The notes below the pieces were generated by a model. It was not told where the DNA came from. It worked only from the letters and a program-made list of their open reading frames with translations, and did no database searches. Positions 53,208 through 62,320 of a stretch of DNA of 64,000 nt are shown in pieces. A program made the translations under genes and the position numbers. Every line of letters starts with the position of its first letter. The first letter of the stretch is position 1. Source of the DNA: Pseudolysobacter antarcticus (GTDB lineage: Bacteria; Pseudomonadota; Gammaproteobacteria; Xanthomonadales; Rhodanobacteraceae); contig NZ_CP035704.1 of the NCBI RefSeq assembly GCF_004168365.1, forward strand, positions 3,906,001 to 3,970,000, in the 5' to 3' direction.

Positions 53208-53720
53208 CTAGTTACGCGAAGGGAAAGCGCCCTGCAGCGCGATGCAGGCGTTAAGTACGAGATAAGGTTGCTGGTTCGAATGTGGCTGATTGCCACCGGC
53301 CATGCCCACGGTCTGCGCCGCCATTGGAACCAGGCCAGCGCCACCCGCAGCGGAGTACATGGTCGCGTTAGTCGCCGCGGCTGCGAGCACGTTGCCCGCT
53401 GGCGAAAGTTGTCCGCCCGCAGTCGGCACGGTATTGACCAGATGGTTGTGCGCCGGCAGTTCCGTCAGTGCCAGTGTGTGATTTTCCTCACCGACAAATG
53501 CACCGATCGGGTTGGCATTATTGCGGTGCATCGGCGCGCAGCCTTGCAGGTTCGGCAACTGGAAATTGTTGACGCCATTGCCGCCATAAGTTGTACCGAT
53601 CAACGAAAAGAGTGCCTGATTCTGCTGGACTGGCAACAACTGACCGTTGCACAGCGCCCAGCCACGCGGCGCGAAATTAAAGCCGAATAAGCGGATCTCG
53701 GCCACGTAAGGTTGGGACAT
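53208..53720 (-). CDS. Phage-tail-collar (MdpB-type) protein a, copy 2
   Basis: The 170-aa protein starts MSQPYVAEIRLFGFNFAPRG. Sub-type a is shown by WALCNGQLLPVQQNQALFSL. It ends PYLVLNACIALQGAFPSRN. It lies 53 bp after the end of giant 2 and has no signal peptide. Confidence 0.88.
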   Translation of the reverse strand: MSQPYVAEIRLFGFNFAPRGWALCNGQLLPVQQNQALFSLIGTTYGGNGVNNFQLPNLQGCAPMHRNNANPIGAFVGEENHTLALTELPAHNHLVNTVPTAGGQLSPAGNVLAAAATNATMYSAAGGAGLVPMAAQTVGMAGGNQPHSNQQPYLVLNACIALQGAFPSRN

Positions 53721-53773
53721 CGTTTCTCTCCTCTTCTATCGCAAGTGGGATGGTCCAGGGAACAACATCGTAC

Positions 53774-56700
53774 TCAGGGTGCAATGGGGCAGGTTCCGTT
53801 GGTGAAGCCAGTGGTGGTGCCGTGGAGGCTCTCGGCAATTGAACCGCCGCCCGGTCCGCTCAGCGTGTTTTGACCATTCAGGAAGTTCTGCACCGCCGTG
53901 TAGTCGGTTCCGGCACCGGTATAGCCCTGCAGCTGGAAGGTGCTGTTGGCGCCCGCAGGACTGTCTTCGAGACTGATGCCAACGGCTGGAAGTGAGGTGC
54001 CTGCAGCAGCCAGAGTATTACTGGTGGCGTTGAGACAAACGAATGCCTGCGCCAGATTCGCAACCACCGACATTGCATCGGATCCATTCGTGAAGGTCGG
54101 CATGTGGACGACATTGTTGGTCGCGGTGATATTGAGTTTGCTCAGCGCCGCTGTACCTGTTTTAGTCACAAAATAAATACCGTTATCCTGCGTGATCTGT
54201 TCGATATGATTGCTGTCGACTTGCACCGTAACCGTGCCGGTGCCGTCGTTTAGCAGGTACAGGCCTCTACCGGAGGGCGAACCGGAACCGACTACCGCCG
54301 CGGTACCGATCGTATTGCTGTTGACATGCCCGGTGAAGCTACCGCTGCCTTGGAAGTCCAGGTGTATGACATCGGCGCCTGTGCCGTTCATCGTATTGTC
54401 GTGGATGTTGAACGTGCCATTGCTGGTGCTGGTGGTCGACGTTTTTGCGTTGATGCCGTTTACGGCGAAATTGCTGAAAGTCGAGTTCGCCACGGTCAAA
54501 GCAAGCGCGTCGGTAGCTAGCACACCAATCACATTGCCGGCGCTGCTGCTCAACGCCATGTAATTGAAACTGGTCGCCACTGTCGTATTGGTCACCGAGA
54601 TTGCCGCGCCCGAGATAGTGATGCCCGAGATCGTCCCGCCTGATCCTGCCGAGCCGCTACCGGTCACGGTGAATGAACCCGCGGACAGATTGTTGAGCAA
54701 TATCCCGTTGGCGGCGCCACTGGCTGAAACACTGAGGAAATTCAGCGTACCGGCGATGTTGGTCAGGCTAACCGCAACGGCGTTCGCCGTCGTCACAGTG
54801 ACGCTGTTCTGCACCACCGCCCCGGTCGTGGTGCCGGTGTTGGTGAAGCCGGTCGCACCACTGGTGTTGATATCGAGCGAACTCACGGTGACGTTGTTGC
54901 CTGCCAGCGTGACGGTACCAGTCAGCTTCGGTTTGCTGGTTGCTGACGTATTGAGGATCGCCACCCCCGCAATCGCCGGCAGACTGGTGCCTTGGCCCCA
55001 CAACGTGCTGCTGGCCTTGAGCGAGATCGCACCCGGCGTGGTAGTTGCCGTACCGGCGCTCTTGACGAAGATCGTGTCGCCCGCCAAGTGTGTGCTACTC
55101 GCGCTGACCAGCGTGTTGAACGGCGTGGCCGCGGCACCGTTCCCGTTGGTACCGGCGCTGCCATCCACATACCAAACCTTGCCCGCGAGCGTGATTGTCA
55201 CTGTAGCCGGCGCGCTAGTCACACCATTGCCGTCAGTCACGATGTAGGTAAAGGTATCGGTGGTCCCGGTGACGCCGATCGGCGGCGTATAGGTGAAGTT
55301 GCCATTCGCAGCCAGCGTAACGCTACCGATGCCGCTGGTGGCGGACGTGCCCGCGGTCGTCGTCAGCGTGCCAGGGCCGCTATCATTTGAGAATAGGCTC
55401 GTGGCGTTGGTGACGTACGGCGTGGTCAGCGTATTGCCCACTGCCAGCGGCGTATTGCCTACCGTGGTGTAGCTGTTATTGCCTGCAATTGGGGCCACCT
55501 TGAAGCCGGTCAGCGCCTTGCTGCCCGGACACGTGTTCGCGTCGCTAATCCCGATCGTGACGTTGGCCGCGGCAACCGTCGTGGTTGGCGTGCCGCTGAC
55601 CACGCCGGTAGCGGCGTTGATGCTCAAGCCTGCCGGCAAGCCAGTCGCACTCCATGTGATCGGCAACGTGCCGCCGGTCTGGGTGAAAGCTGGATTGCTG
55701 TAAGCGGTCTGGTACAAGCCATTCGCCAACGCACCGCTGATCGTGATCGTGACGCAAGGCGACAACACCACCAGCGTGAATGATTGCGTCGCTGGTGAAC
55801 CGACGCCGTTGGTCGCCGAGATCGTGATCGGATAACTACCCGCCGTGCCTGCTGCCGGCGTGCCGCTGAGCAGCCCCGCGGTGGAAAGCGTGACGCCAGA
55901 CGGCAACGCGCCGGTCTCGCTGAAGCTCGAGCCTGGATAACCGCTGGCGACGACGGTGAACGTACCGGCGCTGCCGATCGTGAAATTGGTCGAGTTAGCG
56001 CTGGTGATCGCCGGTGCCTGGTTGATGATCAGGGTGAAGGTTTGCGTCGCATTCGGCGTAACACCGTTGGCCGCCGTCAGCGTGATCGCATACGAGCCGC
56101 CCATGCCCGCCGCTGGTATGCCAGCGAGGACACCGGTAGCCGGGTTCAAAGTCACGCCCGAGGGCAGCGTACCGGTTTCGCTGAAGGTGGACGCTGGCGT
56201 GCCGCTCGCGGTTACCGTGAAGCTACCCGCAGTACCGACTGTGAACGTGGTGGTGTTGATGCTCGTGATTGCGGGCGCCTGCTTGACGGTCAGGGTGAAG
56301 GTCTGGGTTGCGTTCGGGGTGACGCCGTTGTTGGCCGTGAACGTCAAGGCGTAAACGCCTCCCGAGGCCACTGCCGGCGTGCCCGCAAGTACGCCCGTGG
56401 CCGGCGTGAACGTCACGCCGCCCGGCAAGGTGCCGGTGACGCTAAGTGTCGGCACCGGTACGCCGTTCGCGGTGACCGTAAACGTGCCAGCCGTGCCAAC
56501 CGTGAACGTCGTGTTGTTGGCGCTGGTGATGGCCGGTGCCTGCTGAACGGTCAAGGTGAAGGTTTGCGCCGCGTTCGGGGTCACGCCGTTGTTGGCGGTG
56601 AACGTCAGCGAATACGTGCCACCGGTACCCGCAGCCGGTGTGCCGGCGAGTACGCCTGTAGCAGCCGTGAAGGTCACGCCGCTCGGCAAGGTACCGCTGA

Positions 56701-59700
56701 TGCTCAGTGTCGGCGCCGGCACACCACTCGCCGTAACCGTGAACGTGCCCGCCGCGCCGACCGTGAACGTGGTCGTGTTGACACTGGTGATCGCTGGGGC
56801 CTGATTCACGACCAGCGTAAACGTCTGCGTCGCCGGGCTGCCGACCGAATTGGTCGCGCTGAGGTTCAGCGTGTAGTTTGCTGCCGTACCTGCCGCCGGA
56901 ATACCAGCCAGTGTCGCCGTTCCATTGCCGTTGTCGACGAGCGTCACACCACTCGGCAAACTGCCGGTTTCGCTCGTGACCGCATTCGGGTAACCGGTCG
57001 TGTTGATCGTGAAGCTACCCGCCGTACCGACCACGAAGGTGGTGGTATTGGCGCTGATGATCGCAGGTGCCTGATCGACGATCAGGGTGAAGGTTTGCGT
57101 CGCATTCGGGGTAACGCCGTTAGCCGCGGTCAGCGTGATCGAATACGAACCGCCCGTAGTGGCCGCAGGCGTGCCAGCGAGAACGCCGGTGCTCGTATTC
57201 AACGTCACGCCCGAGGGCAACGCACCGGTTTCGCTGAAGGTCGATGCCGGCGTGCCGCTGGCGGTTACGGTGAAGCTGCCCGCAGTACCGACGGTGAAGG
57301 TGGTTGTGTTGGCGCTGGTGATCGCAGGTGCCTGCTTGATCACGAGCGTGAAGCTCTGCGTCGCTGCACTGCCGACACCGTTGTTGGCGCTGATCGTGAT
57401 CGGATAACTGCCACCGGTGCCGCCAGCTGGTGTGCCTGCCAGGGTCGCGCTACCGTTGCCATTGTCGGTCAGGATGACACCGCCCGGCAGAGTACCGGTT
57501 TCGGTAATTGCAGCACTCGGATTACCGGTCGTGGTGACAGCGAACGTGCCTGCCGTGCCGACCGTAAACGTGGTTGTCGCCACGCTCGTGATCGCCGGCG
57601 CCTGATTGACGGTCAAGGTGAAGTTCTGAGTGGCGGGACTACCTACGCCATTCGTTGCCGTGAATGTGATCGGATACGAACCGCCCGTGCCCGCCGCTGG
57701 CGTACCGCTCAAGATTCCCGTGGCCGCAACGAACGTCACGCCGCTCGGCAGCGTGCCGCTCTCGCTCAAAGTCGGCGCCGGTGCACCCGAGCCGGTAACG
57801 GTAAAGTTGCCTGCTGTGCCTACCGTAAATGTGGTGTTGTTCGCACTGGTGATCGCGGCACCTTGGGTGATGACCAAGGTAAAGTTCTGCGTCGCCGGAC
57901 TGCCTACGCCATTGCTTGCCGTCAACGTGAGCGGATAACTGCCGGACGTACCCGCGGCCGGTGTACCCGACAAGGTCGCGGTACCGCCGCCGCCCGGTGT
58001 GAAGATCACACCGCTCGGCAAGGCGCCCGATTCACTGATCGTTGCGTTCGGCGTGCCGGTGCTGGTGATGCTGAAACTGCCAACCGAGCCGATGTTGAAG
58101 GTGGTCGTGTTAGCGCTAGTGATTGCTGGCGCGGCATTCACCGATAACGTGAATGCCTGTGTCGCCGGACTGCCCACACCATTGGTCGCCGTGAATATGA
58201 TTGGATACGAGCCAGCCGTACCTGCCGCTGGAGTGCCGCTCAGCACACCTGTTGCAGCGACGAAAGTCACACCTGTTGGCAGCACGCCGGTCTGGCTCAA
58301 GGTCGGGCTGGGTGTACCTGTTGCGCTGACGGTGAAACTTCCGGACGCTCCCACCACAAATGCCGTGGCACTGCCGCTCGTGATGGTCGGCGCCTGATTA
58401 ACGACTAGGGTAAAATTCTGTGTTGCCGCGCTGCCGATGCCGTTGTTCGCGGTGATTGCCAACGGATAACTGCCGCCCGCGGCCGCGGCCGGCGTGCCGG
58501 ACAAGGTCGCCGTGCCATTGCCGTTGTCGGTCAGGGTCACGCCACTCGGCAACGCACCGGTCTTGCTGATCGCCGGGTTCGGATTGCCGGTCGCGTTGAC
58601 AATAAACGTGCCTGCCGTGCCGACCGTGAACGTGGTCGTCGCCAAGCTGGTGATCGCGGGGGCTTGGTCGATGGTCAGCGTAAAGTTCTGCGTCGCCGGA
58701 CTGCCCACGCCGTTTGTCGCCGTGAATGTGATCGGATACGAGCCACCTGTGCCCGCTGCCGGTGTGCCGCTCAATATTCCGGTGGCCGCAACAAAAGTCA
58801 CGCCGCTCGGCAAAGCACCGCTTTCGCTAAGCGTTGGTGCAGGGGCGCCAGCGCCGGTAACGGTGAAGGTACCCGCTGTGCCTACCGTAAAGGTTGTGCT
58901 GCTCGGACTCGTGATTGCCGCGCCTTGGGTTACGACCAGCGTGAAGTTCTGCGTCGCCGGACTGCCGATGCTGTTGGTTGCCGTTAACGTGAGCGGATAA
59001 CTGCCAGATGTGCCTGCCGCTGGCGTGCCCGACAAGGTCGCCGTGCCACCGCCGCCGGGCGTGAAGATCACGCCGCTAGGCAAGGTGCCCGACTCGCCGA
59101 GCGTTGCATTCGGTGTACCCGTACTGGTGATGTTGAAGCTGCTCACCGAGCCGACGTTAAACGTGGTCGTGTTGGCGCTGGTGATTGCTGGCGCCTCATT
59201 GACCTGCAAGGTAAATGTCTGCGTTGCCGGAACGCCGATACCATTGGTTGCCGTGAACGTGATCGGGTAGCTACCAGCCGTGCCGATCGCTGGAATGCCT
59301 GCAAGAATCCCGGTGCCTGGCGCGAAGGTTACACCCGTTGGCAACGCGCCGCTTTCGCTCAAGGTTGGCGATGGTACGCCGCTGGCCGTTACGGTAAAAC
59401 TTCCACTGGCGCCGACGACAAATGCCGTTGCGTTGGCGCTGGTGATTGTCGGTGCCTGATCGACGGCCAGGGTAAAGTTCTGCGTTGCCGCGGTGCCGAT
59501 GCCGTTGCTGGCGTTTATCGTGATCGGGTAACTGCCACCCGTGCCCGCTGCTGGCGTACCGGACAATGTAGCTGTGCCATTACCGCCGTCTACCAAGGTC
59601 ACACCGCTCGGCAATACACCGGTTTCGCTGATTGCCGCATTCGGGTTACCGGTCGTGGTGATACTGAATGTGCCGGCGCTGCCAACTGTAAATGTGGTCG

Positions 59701-61666
59701 TCGCCGCGCTGATGATTGCCGGCGCCTGATCAACGATCAGCGTGAAATTCTGCGTGGCAGGACTGCCGATGCCATTCGTGGCAGTGAATGTGATCGGATA
59801 CGAACCGCCCGTGCTCGCTGCCGGTGTGCCACTGAGTACGCCAGTAGCCGCGGTGAAGGTCACACCACTCGGCAGCGCGCCGCTTTCGCTCAGCGTCGGC
59901 GTCGGTGCGCCAGAACCGGTGACGGTGAAAGTGCCGGCGGTGCCTACGGTGAAGGTGGTAGTGATCGCGCTGGTAATCGCCGGGCCTTCAGTGATTATCA
60001 ACGTGAAGTTTTGCGTCGCCGGACTGCTGATGCCATTCGTCGCTGTCAATGTCAGCGGATAACTACCGGACGTACCCGTCGCAGGTGTGCCCGACAAGGT
60101 TGCTGTCCCGCCGCTGCCGGGCGTGAAGATCACACCGCTAGGCAACGTGCCTGATTCACCGATCGTTGCGTTCGGTGTGCCGGTGCTAGTGATGCTGAAA
60201 CTGCTCACCGAACCGACGTTGAAGGTGGTCGTGTTCGTGCTTGTGATCAATGGCGCCTCGTTCACCTGCACGGTTACGATGCCGTCCGAGGTGCCCTGAC
60301 TGTTGCCGATGCGATACAGGAACGTATAGCTGCCAGCCGTGGTTGGCGCGCCGAGGACAAAACTGCCGTCGGCGTTCAAGGTCAGCGCCGCACCGCCGAG
60401 TGTGCCGCTCGCGGCTACGCCGGGTGTATTGTCCGTAACCGAACCACCGAGACTGCCGCCACCGTAGGAACTCATCGTGGCAGGTGGCGCACCGAGCTGA
60501 TCATTATTCAGCACGCCGGGCGCGCTGATACTCAGGCCCGTGCCGACGCTAGTCGTATAACTGTCGGCGACAGCAACCGGACCGGCAACCACAGTGAACG
60601 TGACGGTCGCCGTGGAAGTACCGCCGGAATTGGTCAACGTATAGGTGAAACTGTCGCTGCCCGTATAACCAGTGGTCGGCGTATAAGCAAAGCTGCCGTC
60701 GGCGTTCAGTGTCAGCGCACCGTGCGTGGGCGCAGTGTGTGCGCTGATCGTTGCGCTATTTACCGTATCGTTGCTCAACACGCCCGGCGCAGCGATATTA
60801 AGCGTGACTCCCGATGATGCAGTATAGCTGTCGTCGACCGTGATCGGCGGACTCAGCGCGTTGACGTTCGCCACGTCGATGCGGAAAAAGATATTACCGG
60901 CTTGGGTTGCTGCAAAAAATGCGCGCAAATCGATCGCGGCCTGGCCGCTCGTGGAATCGCCGGCTGGATCGCTGGCAATCGGCGAATAACCGATCCAATC
61001 ACCGACCTGACCGTCGCTGACAAAGGTGCCGGCCCATGCGATGCCACAGATCAACATGAGCATGGCGGCGAAACGGCGCATGCGCCGACGTGCCGCGCGA
61101 GTACCGATAAAAACAACAAGACCGACCAGCAATAGCAACGCCGGAATACCGAATGTCGGAATCGGCTGCGCCGGTGCGCTCGGCTGGATGGCGCCGGGTG
61201 TGAACAGAATCGGCGGACCATTGAGCGCGCCGTTCGTGCTTAGCAAAACATCATCACCGATATCGCTCGTACCCACGACATACAGTCGCATGGCACCAGT
61301 ATTGCCGCCTTGCACCGCTGCCAGCGTGTCGTTCAATTCGACCACCGACGCGCCAGCGACACCGTTACCCAATCCGACCGGATAACCGCCGCCAATGACC
61401 GTGCCCGCACCGAACGTACCGCCGGAGCAGGTTTCTCGTGTGACCGTGGTTACGCTCGGCGAAGCGCCCGCATTGACGGTCGCCTGCAGATGGACTTCAG
61501 CGCCGCTGATGGTTCCATCGGGAAAGACAACATTGCAGCCGGTACTGGCGCTGTTGTCCGAGTCGATGTAGACACTGTAGTTATAGGTTTGCGCAGCAGC
61601 CGGCACGAACGCCGTCAGCACAAACAACGAAGCCGCAAGCAGCGACTCGATAATTCGCTTATTCAT
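53774..61666 (-). CDS. Giant exported Ig-repeat and beta-helix protein, copy 2
   Basis: The 2,630-aa paralogue of the product at 40285 starts at 61666 (GGGAG upstream). Order: signal peptide (1-25, ending PAAA); N-module with SVYIDSDNSASTGCNVV, close to copy 1 (SIYVDTDDSAGTGCSVV); IPTL-CTERM-like QPIPTFGIPALLLLVGLVV and RRRMRR (167-197); second signal-like helix (AAMLMLICGIAWA); CBM9-like module (FVSDGQVGDWIGYSPIASDP); cadherin-like units to about 470; 17 He_PIG-type Ig repeats of about 85-90 aa; and a beta-helix from about residue 2,160 (KVWYVDGSAGTNGNGAAATP). It ends TNGTCPIAP. The two ends match copy 1, while the repeat region is of a different family. No outer-membrane barrel is present. 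Confidence 0.85.
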   Translation of the reverse strand: MNKRIIESLLAASLFVLTAFVPAAAQTYNYSVYIDSDNSASTGCNVVFPDGTISGAEVHLQATVNAGASPSVTTVTRETCSGGTFGAGTVIGGGYPVGLGNGVAGASVVELNDTLAAVQGGNTGAMRLYVVGTSDIGDDVLLSTNGALNGPPILFTPGAIQPSAPAQPIPTFGIPALLLLVGLVVFIGTRAARRRMRRFAAMLMLICGIAWAGTFVSDGQVGDWIGYSPIASDPAGDSTSGQAAIDLRAFFAATQAGNIFFRIDVANVNALSPPITVDDSYTASSGVTLNIAAPGVLSNDTVNSATISAHTAPTHGALTLNADGSFAYTPTTGYTGSDSFTYTLTNSGGTSTATVTFTVVAGPVAVADSYTTSVGTGLSISAPGVLNNDQLGAPPATMSSYGGGSLGGSVTDNTPGVAASGTLGGAALTLNADGSFVLGAPTTAGSYTFLYRIGNSQGTSDGIVTVQVNEAPLITSTNTTTFNVGSVSSFSITSTGTPNATIGESGTLPSGVIFTPGSGGTATLSGTPATGTSGSYPLTLTATNGISSPATQNFTLIITEGPAITSAITTTFTVGTAGTFTVTGSGAPTPTLSESGALPSGVTFTAATGVLSGTPAASTGGSYPITFTATNGIGSPATQNFTLIVDQAPAIISAATTTFTVGSAGTFSITTTGNPNAAISETGVLPSGVTLVDGGNGTATLSGTPAAGTGGSYPITINASNGIGTAATQNFTLAVDQAPTITSANATAFVVGASGSFTVTASGVPSPTLSESGALPTGVTFAPGTGILAGIPAIGTAGSYPITFTATNGIGVPATQTFTLQVNEAPAITSANTTTFNVGSVSSFNITSTGTPNATLGESGTLPSGVIFTPGGGGTATLSGTPAAGTSGSYPLTLTATNSIGSPATQNFTLVVTQGAAITSPSSTTFTVGTAGTFTVTGAGAPAPTLSESGALPSGVTFVAATGILSGTPAAGTGGSYPITFTATNGVGSPATQNFTLTIDQAPAITSLATTTFTVGTAGTFIVNATGNPNPAISKTGALPSGVTLTDNGNGTATLSGTPAAAAGGSYPLAITANNGIGSAATQNFTLVVNQAPTITSGSATAFVVGASGSFTVSATGTPSPTLSQTGVLPTGVTFVAATGVLSGTPAAGTAGSYPIIFTATNGVGSPATQAFTLSVNAAPAITSANTTTFNIGSVGSFSITSTGTPNATISESGALPSGVIFTPGGGGTATLSGTPAAGTSGSYPLTLTASNGVGSPATQNFTLVITQGAAITSANNTTFTVGTAGNFTVTGSGAPAPTLSESGTLPSGVTFVAATGILSGTPAAGTGGSYPITFTATNGVGSPATQNFTLTVNQAPAITSVATTTFTVGTAGTFAVTTTGNPSAAITETGTLPGGVILTDNGNGSATLAGTPAGGTGGSYPITISANNGVGSAATQSFTLVIKQAPAITSANTTTFTVGTAGSFTVTASGTPASTFSETGALPSGVTLNTSTGVLAGTPAATTGGSYSITLTAANGVTPNATQTFTLIVDQAPAIISANTTTFVVGTAGSFTINTTGYPNAVTSETGSLPSGVTLVDNGNGTATLAGIPAAGTAANYTLNLSATNSVGSPATQTFTLVVNQAPAITSVNTTTFTVGAAGTFTVTASGVPAPTLSISGTLPSGVTFTAATGVLAGTPAAGTGGTYSLTFTANNGVTPNAAQTFTLTVQQAPAITSANNTTFTVGTAGTFTVTANGVPVPTLSVTGTLPGGVTFTPATGVLAGTPAVASGGVYALTFTANNGVTPNATQTFTLTVKQAPAITSINTTTFTVGTAGSFTVTASGTPASTFSETGTLPSGVTLNPATGVLAGIPAAGMGGSYAITLTAANGVTPNATQTFTLIINQAPAITSANSTNFTIGSAGTFTVVASGYPGSSFSETGALPSGVTLSTAGLLSGTPAAGTAGSYPITISATNGVGSPATQSFTLVVLSPCVTITISGALANGLYQTAYSNPAFTQTGGTLPITWSATGLPAGLSINAATGVVSGTPTTTVAAANVTIGISDANTCPGSKALTGFKVAPIAGNNSYTTVGNTPLAVGNTLTTPYVTNATSLFSNDSGPGTLTTTAGTSATSGIGSVTLAANGNFTYTPPIGVTGTTDTFTYIVTDGNGVTSAPATVTITLAGKVWYVDGSAGTNGNGAAATPFNTLVSASSTHLAGDTIFVKSAGTATTTPGAISLKASSTLWGQGTSLPAIAGVAILNTSATSKPKLTGTVTLAGNNVTVSSLDINTSGATGFTNTGTTTGAVVQNSVTVTTANAVAVSLTNIAGTLNFLSVSASGAANGILLNNLSAGSFTVTGSGSAGSGGTISGITISGAAISVTNTTVATSFNYMALSSSAGNVIGVLATDALALTVANSTFSNFAVNGINAKTSTTSTSNGTFNIHDNTMNGTGADVIHLDFQGSGSFTGHVNSNTIGTAAVVGSGSPSGRGLYLLNDGTGTVTVQVDSNHIEQITQDNGIYFVTKTGTAALSKLNITATNNVVHMPTFTNGSDAMSVVANLAQAFVCLNATSNTLAAAGTSLPAVGISLEDSPAGANSTFQLQGYTGAGTDYTAVQNFLNGQNTLSGPGGGSIAESLHGTTTGFTNGTCPIAP
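55760..60290 (-). repeat. Seventeen He_PIG-type repeats with a 1,062-bp higher-order period
   Basis: Each unit of about 265 bp reads APAITSxNTTTFTVGTAGTF, then a G-P-SG section, then GTPAAGTGGSYPITFTATNG. Equivalent sites at 60207, 59145 and 58083 are exactly 1,062 bp apart, so blocks of four units were copied together. Confidence 0.8.
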
Positions 61667-61689
61667 TATCTTGCTCCCTGAACGCTATC

Positions 61690-61713
61690 TGCCTAACCCC
61701 GATCCTTTAGGCA
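61690..61713 (-). promoter_or_regulatory. Inverted repeat in the giant 2 leader
   Basis: TGCCTAA (61690-61696) pairs with TTAGGCA (61707-61713) over a 10-nt loop, 24 bp before the giant 2 start codon. It could be an operator or an RNA hairpin. The rest of 61667-61824 is AT-richer and must hold the promoters of giant 2 and of the divergent ModE-like gene. Confidence 0.35.
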
Positions 61714-61824
61714 TTCGCTAACGATAACACTAAAAATTTGCAATTTGTAACCTTTGTCTTCGAGAAATCTTCAACGTCTTAAAAAAACCTGCATGTCGCC
61801 CAGGATTCTTACTAAACTAGAAAA

Positions 61825-62196
61825 ATGACTCGACACGTTACTCCGGCGATATTTCGTTTTCGGCTGCTGCTTGGTACCGAGGCCGGATTCGGCCCGGGAA
61901 AAGCAGATTTGCTTGAAGCAATTCATGCCTGCGGCTCGATCGCCGCAGCCGGTCGCAGCCTGGGCATGAGTTACAAACGCGCGTGGCAACTTGCCGAAGA
62001 GTTGAACCATTGTTTTCGCGATCCGTTGATCGAAGCGAACAAGGGTGGCAGTGGTGGTGGCGGTGCTCAGCTCACGCCATTGGGACTGGATATTGTCGCG
62101 CGCTTCCGTGCCATCGAAGCCAAGTCCGCCACTGTGCTCGCCAAGGAGTTGCGCGCTTTCGGGCGACTGGTGCGCGCGCCCGACGACACCGCTTGA
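61825..62196 (+). CDS. ModE-like molybdate-responsive regulator, DNA-binding domain only
   Basis: The 123-aa protein has the winged-helix domain of ModE (LLEAIHACGSIAAAGRSLGM, SYKRAWQLAEELNHCF) and the glycine loop GGSGGGGAQLTPLG seen in ModE N-domains. It lacks the C-terminal TOBE/MOP molybdate-binding domains of E. coli ModE, so ligand sensing must differ. It is followed by modA after 124 bp, with an 18-bp palindrome between them. Confidence 0.85.
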   Translation: MTRHVTPAIFRFRLLLGTEAGFGPGKADLLEAIHACGSIAAAGRSLGMSYKRAWQLAEELNHCFRDPLIEANKGGSGGGGAQLTPLGLDIVARFRAIEAKSATVLAKELRAFGRLVRAPDDTA

Positions 62197-62285
62197 ATCG
62201 TATGACAAACATTTCGCACGCCGAAAATCTGCGCTCGGAGATCGGTGCAAATAATAGCTGCCTCGATTGATCGACATCATGGCAA

Positions 62286-62303
62286 TATAGTCAGCTGACT
62301 ATA
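62286..62303. promoter_or_regulatory. Perfect 18-bp palindrome before modA, probable ModE-type operator
   Basis: TATAGTCAGCTGACTATA is a perfect palindrome ending 17 bp before the modA start. The outer context CAATATAG / CTATAACG resembles the arms of the E. coli ModE box. The adjacent ModE-like protein is the likely binder. Confidence 0.65.
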
Positions 62304-62320
62304 ACGAATCGAGATATACG

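Noticed and set aside
56042-58147. 701-aa plus-strand open frame opposite giant 2
   Set aside because: Arg/Gly/Ala-rich shadow of the repeat codons, with no ribosome site or family resemblance. It repeats with the same period as the true gene.
40285-61666. Classical autotransporters
   Set aside because: Both giants end right after the beta-helix, with no C-terminal 12-strand barrel or terminal aromatic residue.
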